From: Paenibacillus rhizophilus
GTDB taxonomy: Bacteria > Bacillota > Bacilli > Paenibacillales > Paenibacillaceae
Direction of reading: 5' to 3'
DNA: 64,000 nt
Assembly (NCBI RefSeq): GCF_003854965.1
Contig: NZ_RQPI01000001.1
Coordinates: 744,001 to 808,000 of the forward strand
A program made the translations under genes and the position numbers. This document shows, piece by piece, positions 17,301 through 25,800 of the stretch. Each line of letters begins with the position of its first letter. The first letter of the stretch is position 1. A model generated the notes under the pieces. That model searched no databases, was not told where the DNA came from, and saw only the letters and a program-made list of their open reading frames with translations.

Positions 17301-19769
17301 ACGATTGAAGCGATAAATGAGGCAACGCAGCTGTACCTCCTTGCCGGAGAACTGCTCGGAGAACGCCCGCGTTCCGGAAGCGAACGTTCCCGTATAGAAA
17401 GCAAATCATATTTGGACCTGCAGCCTGAACTGGATTCGTTCTCCAATGCTCTTGTTCAACTGGAGAATTGGATGCCAAGCGCTTCTTTCACATTTGGCGG
17501 GAATAGATTGGACACCGGGCTACTGTCACTTGGAAGTGCCTTGTATTTCAGTATTCCGCCGAACGATAAATTGCTGGGCTATTGGGACAACGTTGCCGAC
17601 AGGCTCTATAAAATCCGCAACAGCATGAGCATCGACGGAACGGTCAGACAGCTATCCTTGTTCCAGTCGCCTGTGGACCCCGGGCTGTTGACCCGGGCAG
17701 CGGCGGCCGGGCTGGACGTCGGTAGCGTGATTGAGGAAGTGAATGCCAAGCTTCCCCAATACCGGTACCAGACCATGGCGCATAAGGCAGAAGAGCTGTG
17801 CGGGGAAGTAAAGGCTTTTGGCTCGGCGCTGCTGGCCGCTCTGGAGAAGCGGGACTCGGAGAAGCTGTCTGTTCTCCGGTCCAGCCATGAGGTTTCCCTG
17901 CATCAAGCGGTCATCGATATAAAACGGAAGCAGGCGGCGGAGAGCCGGGAGTCGCTCGAAGCGCTGTACCGCCAGCGGGAGATGGTTAGGGAGAGGGAGC
18001 TGTATTATAAGGAGCAGCCCTACACCATCCAGCTGGAAGATGACCAATTGCAGAAGCTGGAGGAGGCCAATAAGCGGTCCGAGCAAATCATGCAATATGA
18101 AGTCGCTGCACAGATCGCTTCCCAAATTCCGAACGTCACGATCGGAATGTCCGGCGTCGCGAGTCCTGTCCTTACGGCACAGCTCGGAGGAATCAACATT
18201 TCAACCGGTCTGCAGGCTTACGCCCGTTATCTGAATCATTTATCCAATCAGGACAACTATAAAGCGGGACGCAGCGGAACCCTTGCCGGGTACGAGCGCC
18301 GCAATATGGAATGGAAGCATCAGGCGCTTATGGCCAATATGGAGCTTAAGCAGCTGGAAAAGCAGATCGTTGCCGCGGAAATCCGGTTGTCCATTACGGA
18401 AAAGGAGCTTAAGAATCAAGAGCTTCAAGCTCGCAATACAATGGAAGTCCATAAGGCGATGCAGAGCAAATTTACCAATTCGGAGCTGTATGACTGGATG
18501 GTTGCCCAGACCTCGGCATTGTTTTTCCAGAGCTACCAGTTTGCTTACGATACGGCGAAACGCGCGGAACGGGCGTTCCAATTCGAGCTCGGCACGGATA
18601 AAACCTATATCAAGTTCGGCCACTGGGACAGCATGAAAAAAGGCCTCCTGGCGGGCGAACGGCTGATGGGCGATTTGAAGCGTCTCAGCCTAGCCTACCT
18701 GGAGCTGAACAAGCGCGAATATGAGATCACGAAGCATGTATCGGTTTCCCTGCATGATCCGCTCGCTTTGGCCCGGCTTAAAGAGACCGGCGAATGTCTG
18801 ATTGAGCTGCCGGAACGGCTTCTCGACATGGATTATCCAGGTCACTACATGAGAAGAATCAAGTCGATCGGCGTGTCCATTCCTTGCGTAACCGGTCCTT
18901 ACACCAGCGTCAACTGTACGTTGACCCTGCTGCAGAGCTCCATCCGCAAGAGCGCCCAGCTGCTGGGCGGGAAATATGAACGGCAATCGGCCGAGGATGG
19001 GCGTTTCCTGGATCAATACGGGATCAATCAAGCCATTACAACGAGCGGCGCCCAGAATGACAGCGGCATGTTTGAAACGAATCTCCGGGATGAGCGGTAT
19101 CTCCCGTTTGAAGGCGCCGGAGCAGTCAGCCGCTGGAAGCTGGCGCTGCCGAAGGCGTGCAACAGCTTTGACACCGATACGATTGCCGATGTAGTCCTTC
19201 ATCTCAGATACACGGCAAGAGAAGGCGGGGAAGGGCTGAAGTCGGCCGTAATGAATGAGGTGGTCGAGGCTGCCTTGCAGGATAACCGCGTGCTGCTGTT
19301 GTCCTGCAGAACCCAGTTCCCTTCGGAGTGGCACCGCTTTGTACACCCCGCGGAAGCGCAGGACGGCCAACGCTTGGAAATCCGGCTTGCCGAGCAGGTT
19401 CTGCCTTACAGGCAAAGAGGGAAGACGGTCGAGATCTCGGATGTGGAGCTGTTCTTGAAGTGGAAGGATGCTGCGAGAGTCTACGGAGACGGCAGTCCGC
19501 TCCGGCTTGGGCTGTATGCGCCGAACCGGACCGATGTGCAGTCAGCAGAGCTGTTAAGTGACCCGGCGTTCGGCGGCGTCCCGCACTGCCGGGTGGAAGG
19601 AACGGCTTCCGGTCTGGGCGAGTGGAGCATCGCCGCGGCCGAAGAGGACATAGCCGGGCTGGCTGAGCCTTATCGGGTCAGGGTTACAGCTGACAGCGTG
19701 ACCCATGAACGGATCAACAGCCAAATGATCGAAGATTTGTGGCTTGTCATTCACTACAACGCTAAATAA
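11388..19769 (+). CDS. Tc toxin subunit A (TcA), pore-forming translocation subunit
   Basis: A 2793-residue protein. The ATG at 11388 follows AAGGAGG by 13 bases, and no closer start exists in frame. Residues about 5-95 look like a transthyretin/carboxypeptidase-regulatory Ig-like fold (TIRGIIQL, DDQGHYEIFY). A VRP1-like region follows, with the TcA hallmark C554-D-C556-E-H-C559 and SPAAYLVDLLQML. Near 1495-1550 is the segment with TWTAWEKV and SRLYLFWPIF typical of TcA. Residues about 2130-2415 are long coiled coils around a glycine-rich hydrophobic hairpin (NVTIGMSGVASPV), matching the pore-forming channel. The last ~300 residues match the TcB-binding domain. TcA pentamers bind host cells and inject the enzyme carried by the TcB-TcC cocoon encoded next. 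It is slightly larger than the usual ~2500 residues because of the N-terminal domain. Confidence 0.93.
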   Translation: MEIVKNTCTIRGIIQLTNGKPAKHVKVAAYNKKFRSESKLGESWTDDQGHYEIFYPSPPEGDVNLLVRLVGADGRDGAESQVRFQPGPEEVVNLTVDLKLDGRVSEYEQLLSSLSELLHNVQPGSLTEVDLLYLSKESKIEPEPIRHYVRAWTASKELDLPEALLYGLSRREIPLELSRLLSIPGEKLRAALESAEDEGLIPPLSKEAIPPFLERLPELLLSGAEAGQSLRSGVKEGGIGDFLKAAALGNSAQNRLRELVLGHTGDPVSLWRLLKEDPELSGHAGRIRLILQLKELTQGDLPLVNAILSKLDGANPDHSDDLRELVLWNKGDWQELRDQEEIEAVNSERAVRIKPAIPHAAAEVIQVLDQVFPTQAVIRNLKADGSFELRDEVLEFLQDHPDFDLKTSSVDTFLKKAKSGEQQLGITEQSGQKSASRLTNRLKSMQRIYRLTPSYAPMKALLEEGIHSSLGIAQHSRESFISDYADKVGGEGAAGDIYNKAVSVTSTALAVFGQIQEASRSVQFSATTANSAEAMAAAASLPDWSEMFGELEWCDCEHCRTVYSPAAYLVDLLQMLSKTPSTTGGTALQTLLGRRPDIGQLELSCENTNITLPYIDLVNELLENAVSPETAVRAAQTTGTSEELGAQPEHVNAGAYNRLSQKVYPFRLPFSLWHEEARAYLEQMNVPRVKLMEAFRPLNASAEIPGTELAIATETLKLNPADCSIITGLRPEGKPLHYMFGFAESNVGLETWVQAMSRAPLLLERTGLSFAELEELLGASYINPTGELSLDMDPSTCSVQSAVVLNLSERELDRIHRFVRLLRKLKNWSISQLDHVLSALGGQLLDESFIIRLSEVFHLADELQVPAQELVYWWGSIETTPAYGQSVSLYERLFLNKTVAQQVDPAFLLREPERDELADTTGYLEEHQSTLLAAFHLTGDELRSLIAACLPDDRLTLGNLSLLYAYTGLAKAMELSIADYTGWIKLIPASPFTGGAYSVQNTARFVNLCRHASEAGFAAGELLYILRHEGKEAAPSEPEILELLTALRSELSEIAGEADSAASVEGLSQSAVIRRLSEFTQLNAGLIIKLTTACLTVPSAPEIPLLKAFVNPAFIGSAGPVTREGFPRLFQSVLKLAKAASLAAKLGLQDEEVNFFITKSGSPGWPDWDAIPAEPTELLFIDGGSIARIKLLVDWRDRYASGSSRWTDLFKLVDSRSSELEVPEELFAGLAELTGWKTDDIRLWAGLHLLHLKYPQDYRDERWLLRLAEGLSLMQRLNVPVVEAKRWTVSGISEYEIWSIRRALKAKYDEQQWLSVAKSLKNRLREQQRSALTAYLKHDFYYTKRTEDLFAYFLIDVEMGAMQETSRIKQAISSVQLFVQRCLMNLEPEVHLTHEAAEDWKKIRNYRIWEANRKIFLYPENWLEPELRDNKSPFFTELQKEFMENEAKLERAEASFMNYMEKLDRVSRLDIAAMYHQYEDHGNGIFTDILHVFGRTQNSPHIYYYRRFENGLTWTAWEKVDTDIEGEHLIPVLYKSRLYLFWPIFKEVAKTPDVLNPSGEKPQKFLQVGLAWSEYRFGSWSPKTVTNANLDMTQRYDKENIAFHSYIDEENSLFIEAIIHYNGYSLYSRLFYFKLNNPDGRVNVYPVYSGLLGKRYPLPDATDVYNNAISPFNEGAGRVVIPIDNNDGGYNREDMIYHRDSFKIVFPQNNLWFDGSRPFFYQDAKRVLFVTSTPYKTSLLEYNRLMVGGFGLSLTSPYGGSYLLFHTAFHPYVTSFVEKLNNVGIDGLLSPQTQSMEKEFFEAEYQPLTEPNEYGFTGCVSRPYPKENVDFSIYGPYSVYNWEIFFHTPLLLADRLSKNQQFEEAQRWFHYIFDPTNSSPETKGYWKLLPFRQNDAATTLREYMMLLHYEGSDPETLNRKLEFEKLIAAWKSNPFNPHLIARIRISSYQKLVVMKYLDNLIAWADQLFRQDTIEAINEATQLYLLAGELLGERPRSGSERSRIESKSYLDLQPELDSFSNALVQLENWMPSASFTFGGNRLDTGLLSLGSALYFSIPPNDKLLGYWDNVADRLYKIRNSMSIDGTVRQLSLFQSPVDPGLLTRAAAAGLDVGSVIEEVNAKLPQYRYQTMAHKAEELCGEVKAFGSALLAALEKRDSEKLSVLRSSHEVSLHQAVIDIKRKQAAESRESLEALYRQREMVRERELYYKEQPYTIQLEDDQLQKLEEANKRSEQIMQYEVAAQIASQIPNVTIGMSGVASPVLTAQLGGINISTGLQAYARYLNHLSNQDNYKAGRSGTLAGYERRNMEWKHQALMANMELKQLEKQIVAAEIRLSITEKELKNQELQARNTMEVHKAMQSKFTNSELYDWMVAQTSALFFQSYQFAYDTAKRAERAFQFELGTDKTYIKFGHWDSMKKGLLAGERLMGDLKRLSLAYLELNKREYEITKHVSVSLHDPLALARLKETGECLIELPERLLDMDYPGHYMRRIKSIGVSIPCVTGPYTSVNCTLTLLQSSIRKSAQLLGGKYERQSAEDGRFLDQYGINQAITTSGAQNDSGMFETNLRDERYLPFEGAGAVSRWKLALPKACNSFDTDTIADVVLHLRYTAREGGEGLKSAVMNEVVEAALQDNRVLLLSCRTQFPSEWHRFVHPAEAQDGQRLEIRLAEQVLPYRQRGKTVEISDVELFLKWKDAARVYGDGSPLRLGLYAPNRTDVQSAELLSDPAFGGVPHCRVEGTASGLGEWSIAAAEEDIAGLAEPYRVRVTADSVTHERINSQMIEDLWLVIHYNAK

Positions 19770-19788
19770 CAGCTTGCAGAAGTACTAG

Positions 19789-19826
19789 ACATGCGAGGCG
19801 GCCCTATGATGGACCGCTTCGCATGT
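19789..19826 (+). other. Strong hairpin between tcA and tcB-tcC
   Basis: ACATGCGAGGCGGC (19789-19802) can pair with ACCGCTTCGCATGT (19813-19826) at 12 of 14 positions, in the 79-base gap between the toxin genes. It is followed by TTTCATAGG rather than a long T run, so it may be a weak or partial terminator or an mRNA 3'-end stabiliser rather than a complete stop. Confidence 0.55.
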
Positions 19827-19848
19827 TTCATAGGAGAGGAGAGATTGC

Positions 19849-22800
19849 ATGTCAGGATTGTCACCCACGCCGGGAAGCGCGCCCGCTTCATCTACCCCGA
19901 AGCCATCCGGAGGAGGCCTGCAGGCGCCCGCCATATCCATGCCAAAAGGTGGAGGGGCCATTCGGGGAATCGGAGAGAAGTTCACCGTCAACCCGGCGAC
20001 TGGAACAGCCTCCTTCAGCATCCCGGTCTACACCAGCCCCGGAAGAGCCGGCTTTGAACCGGACCTTAAGCTCGCCTACAGCTCCGGATCGGGGAACGGC
20101 ATTTTTGGTCTGGGCTGGCAGCTGAATTTGCCATCCATTACACGAAAAACCGATAAGGGCCTGCCCCAATATAACGATGCGGAAGACTCGGATGTGTTTC
20201 TGCTGTCCGGCGCGGAGGATCTTGTTCCGCTAAAGGAACCGCCGGAAGGAGCCGCTGCCACGAACGGTGATTATCGCATCCGGTATTATCGGCCTCGGAC
20301 GGAGGGACTGTTCACCCGAATCGAACAGTGGACCCGCCTGTCCAGCGGTCAGGTGCATTGGCGGACGATCAGCCGCGACAATATCACGGCGATTTACGGG
20401 CAGACACCGGCCAGCCGGATCGCCGAGCCCGGAACAGAACACCGCATTTACTCCTGGCTCATCAGCGAAAGCTATGATTCCAGGGGTAACGCGATTGTTT
20501 ACGAGTACGTGGAAGAAGACAGCCGAAATGTGGATTTGACGTTAGTAAGCGAGCTGAACCGGGAGCGGGGAGCAGCAAGGTACCTGAAGCGAGTCAAGTA
20601 TGGAAACCGGACTTCACGGCACATAGAGCCGGATTTGTCCAAGACGGATTGGTTGTTCAAGGTCATCTTCGACTATGACGAAGGCCATTTAGTGGAGCTT
20701 GGACCAGCATCTCCCGGGCTTGGGGAACAACGGATGGTTGTAGCCTCTGGGACGCCGGAGCGGGCATGGTCCGCTAGACCGGATGTAACCTCCTCCTACC
20801 GGGCGGGATTTGAGATCCGCACGTACCGGAGGTGCCGCCGGATCTTGATGTTTCACCGCTTCGATGAGCTTGGACCCGAGCCTTGCCTGGTCCGTTCCAC
20901 TACCTTCGATTACAATGACATTTCTGCATCCGCAACTGGTTCGCCTCTATCACCGGAAGAAGAGCTTTCGCATCCTGGAAGCACCCGGTTCGGCTCTATC
21001 CTGTGCGCGGTAACCCAATCCGGTTATATTCGCGGGGAGGGAACGGGAGAGAGGGAAACAACAGCCGAAGGTCACACGTATCTGTGCAAATCTCTGCCTC
21101 CGATTGAATTGGAGTACAGCCAGGCAGTCATTCAAGACGAATTGCGGGAGCTTCCGGAGAGCAGTCTGGAGAATCTTCCTGCCGGTTTAAGCGGTGCCTA
21201 TCAGTGGGTGGATTTGGAGGGCGAGGGCGTATCCGGCATTTTAACCGAGCAAGCAAGCGGCTGGTTTTACAAACCAAATGAGGGGGAAGGCCGATTCGGC
21301 CCCCTGATGAAAGTCGCCTCCAAGCCCGCTCTTGGAGAGCTTGCCGGCGGACGGCTTCAGCTGCTGGATCTGGATGGCAACGGCCGGCTGGAAGCCGTTG
21401 CTTTCTCCGGGCCGACTCCCGGCTACCACGAACGTGCGGAGTCGGGGGAGTGGAGCGGGTTTCAGCCTTTTCTCCAACTGCCTAACATCCGCTGGGACGA
21501 CCCGAACCTGCACTTCGTCGATCTGGACGGCGACGGGCATGCCGACCTTCTGTTGATGGACGATGACGTATTCACCTGGTCTCCTTCCCTCGCCAAGAAA
21601 GGTTTTGGAGCAGCCAAGCCGATTTATTCCGATCCGGATCAAGACAGTGATCCCCGTCTGGTGACCGCGGACGGCACGAAATCTGTCTTTCTTGCAGATA
21701 TAAGCGGAGACGGTCTCGCCGATCTTGTTCGCATCCGAAACGGCGAAATCTGCTATTGGCCCAATCTGGGCTACGGGCGTTTCGGCGCGAAGATTACGAT
21801 GGCCGATTCCCCGTGGTTCGATCACCCCGATGCATTTCGTCCAGACCGTCTTCGTCTCGCGGATATCGACGGTTCGGGATTAACCGATATCCTGTACCTG
21901 GGCCAGAATGATATCCACGTCTATTACAATCAGTCCGGTAACGGATGGATCGGGCCAAGGGCCATTACCGGACTTCCTTCGGTGCACAGCCAAGCCTTCG
22001 TTTCGGTTATCGACCTGCTTGGCAATGGCACCTCCTGCCTGGTCTGGTCGTCCACATTGGAGAGTTCCATGGGCAGACCGATCTCTTATATCGATCTGAC
22101 CGGCGGGCAGAAGCCGCAGTTGCTCGTCCGGACAGCGAACAATCTCGGAGCGGAGACCCGGATACATTATGCTTCATCCACGAAGTTTTATCTCACTGAC
22201 CAGCGGGAAGGCAAGCCGTGGGTGACGAAGCTGCCTTTTCCGGTTCATGTCGTCGAAAAAGTCGAGACATTTGACCGAATCAGCGGTAATCGTTTTGCCA
22301 CAAGGTATGCGTACCGCCACGGTTACTTTGACGGAGAGGAGCGGGAATTCAGGGGCTTCGGGTTGGTGGAGCAATGGGACTCGGAAGCTTACGGCAGCTT
22401 GGAAGGGAAGGCGGATTTCTTTCCTGAAGGAACGAACGAGTCGTATGATTCCCATGTTCCTCCCGTCCTGACCCGTTCCTGGTATCATACCGGCGCCTAT
22501 CTGGACCGTTACCGCCTGAGCGCCTACTTCGCCGAACACGAGTATTACCGCGAACCGGCTACGACGGAGGCCGGGGCGGTACTGCTTCTTCTGGAAGCTT
22601 CGGTCTTGCCGGACGGATTATCGCCGGAAGAGGAGCGCGAGGCCTGCCGCGCGCTTAAAGGCATGCTGCTGAGGCAGGAAGTGTATGCTTTGGACGGCAC
22701 CGATAAGGAAAGCCATCCTTATACCGTGACGGAGCATAATTACACGGTTAAGCTGCTGCAAGCCCGACAGGGGGATCATTCTGCGATATTTGTTTCGCAT

Positions 22801-25800
22801 CCCCGGGAACAAATCAGCTTCCACTATGAGCGAAATCCCCAAGATCCGCGAACGCTTCATTCCATCGTCATGGAAACGGATGACTTCGGCAACGAAACGA
22901 AGCTCGCTGTTGTAAGCTATGGCCGCAGGCAGCCGGATCCGGAGCTTGCTACACGGGATCAAATTGAGCAGAGCAAGATAACGGTGGTGCTAACCGAAAA
23001 CCTGTACACCACTCCCGTAACCGGGGCAAATGATTATCGTGCGCCGCTCCCAAGTGAAACCCGCAGCTACGAGTTGACCGGATTGCAGCTGCGGAGTGTC
23101 CAGCTCCGGTTTCAACTTGCTGATCTGGAATCGGCATGGGCTGGCGCCGTCCCGATTGACTATGAGGCGGACAGCGGCTCTTCACCGGACGCATTAACCC
23201 GGCGCCTGATCGAGCACGTGAAGACGCTGTATCGCCGTGACGACTTGGCGGGTCCGCTGCCTGCCGGACAGCTGCAAGCCTTGGCGCTGCCTTACGGCAG
23301 CTACCGGCTCGCTTTCACCCCCGGATTGCTGGAAGCCGTTTATGGAGGGCGGGCCGAGGAAGCTATGCTTCTGGACGAGGGACGCTATGTCCGGCTGGAG
23401 GGAGAGTCCGGCTTCTGGATACCGCCTGAGCAAGTGTTTTACTCACCTCAGCCGTCCGATGCTCCGGCGGCGGAGCTCACCTATGCGGCAGAGCATTTCT
23501 TCCTTCCTCAGCGCTTTAGAGATCCCCTCCACCGGGAGGGGCGGAGCGCGGAGACAATCATTCGCTATGACCGCTACGATTTGCTGGTCACGGAAACCTG
23601 CGATCCGCTCGGCAGCCTCATGACCGTTGGGCTAAGGCATGCGGACCCGGCCATAGAGCCGGTTCCGTCCGGTGATGATTACCGCGTGCTGAAGCCAGCG
23701 TTTGTTATGGACCCGAACCGCAACTGCTCGGCTGTCGTATATGATGCGCTCGGCATGGTCTCAGGTTCTGCCGTTATGGGCAAGCCGGAGGACCAGCCAA
23801 GCCAGGGAGATACACTAGAAGGCTTTGAAACGGAGTTAACGCACGCAGAGGCACTTATGCAGTTGAAATCGCCGCTTGCAGCTCCTCATGCTGTGCTCCA
23901 AAAAGCAACAAGCCGCATCATCTATGATTGGTTCGCGTATATGCGGACCAAGGATCAGTCCGTTCCCGAGCCACCTGTCGTTTATACCCTGTCGCGGGTG
24001 ACCCATGATTCCGATTTGGCGGCGGGTGAGCAAACAGGCCTGCATTACAGCTTTCTATATTCGGACGGTTTTGGCCGTGAGATTCAAAAGAAAATTCAGG
24101 CGGAGCCCGGTCAGGTCCCGTTAAGAGATCCGGCGTCGGGACACATCCTGACGGCAAGCGGCCAGCCTGTGCTGAGTGCGGAAGCGGTACTTCCCCGCTG
24201 GGTGGGCTCCGGGTGGACGGTGTACAACAATAAAGGAAAGCCTGTCCGGCAATTCGAGCCTTTCTTCACGGACACGCACAGCTTCGATCATGATATCCAA
24301 ATCGGGGTAAGTCCCATAAATTTCTATGATCCGGCAGGCCGTTTCGCCGCCGTACTGCATCCGGACAGGACGTGGAAGAAGGACGTCTACGGTCCGTGGA
24401 AGCAGACCTCGTGGGATGGCAGCGACACGCTGCTGCTGGAACCCGCGAATGATTCGGATGCCGGGGATTATTTCAGACGATTGCCGGAGATGGAGTACCT
24501 GCCTACCTGGTACGGACAGCGGGCCGAAGGGCTGCTTGGACCCGATGAACAGGAAACGGCTGTCAAAGCAAGCGTGCATGCGAATACGCCTGGGGCGTGT
24601 TATTTCGATTCCCTAGGGCGCGCATTTCTTACTGTGGAGCATAACAGGTGCAAACGAAGCGATGCGCCGCCAGATGCGCCGACGGACGAGGAGTTTTTCG
24701 AAAGCCGCACCGTATACGATATTGAAGGGAATATCCGGGAAGTGATCGATGCCGCCGGGCGAACCGTTATGCGCAGCGCCTATGACATGCTGGGGACCAC
24801 AATATCCGAATTGAGCATGGAGGCCGGAGAACGTTGGACCCTGTATGACGCTGGAAAAAGACCGGTCAGCACCTGGAGCAGCGGTGGTGTACAAAGCCGG
24901 ACCGTTTACGATGTGCTGGGCCGTGCGATCGAAACTTATCATAGTGTAGGCGACAGTCCCCCGGTTATGACAGGCCGCATCGTGTACGGCGAGTCCATGC
25001 CGGAACCGGAACTGAACAATCAGCGAGGAAAAAAGGTCCTGTCCTACGACCAAGCCGGGCTGCTTACAAACGACGAGTACGACTTTAAAGGGAATCTGCT
25101 CCGCAGCAGGCGGGAGCTTGCCGCCGAATATAAAACGACGCTGAACTGGGCTTCGGATGTTTTGCTGGAGGCGGACAGCTACGAGACTCGCACCCGTTAC
25201 GACGCACTGAACCGGGCGACCCAGATCACGGCTCCCGATTCCAGCATCATTCGCCCTTCTTATAATGAAGCGAATCTGTTAAACGCGGTTGAAGCCAATT
25301 TGCGTGGGGAAGAGCAGGAAGGGGAACGTATCTGGACCTCTTTTGTAGCCAACATTGACTACAATGCAAAAGGGCAGCGCACCCGTATTTCATACGGTAA
25401 CGGGGTACAGTCCCTGCTCGAATATGATCTGTTCACATTTCGTCTCATCCGGATGCGTACCATTCGGGATAAGCTCATTTTTCCCGAGGACTGTCCGCAG
25501 CCGTCCCGGCCGGATTGGCCGGGCTGTGAACTTCAGCATCTGCATTACACCTACGATCCTGTAGGCAATATCATGTCCATACGGGACGGTGCGCAGCAAG
25601 CCCTCTTTTTCCTTAACCGGAGGGTGGAGCCTTCATCCCGTTACACGTATGACGCTTTAAACCGATTGGTTGAAGCGGCGGGGAGGGAACATCTGGGGCA
25701 GATTGGAGGATCGCCTGCCGGTCCGACCGCTCCCGATGCCATGAGCGAATTCCATACCCGGCTTGCCCATCCTTCCGATGGAAATGCGATGGGGACCTAT

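Noticed and set aside
18690..19415. Antisense frame of about 241 codons inside the tcA 3' region
   Set aside because: Same reason: no ribosome site or family similarity, and the sense strand encodes the TcB-binding domain.
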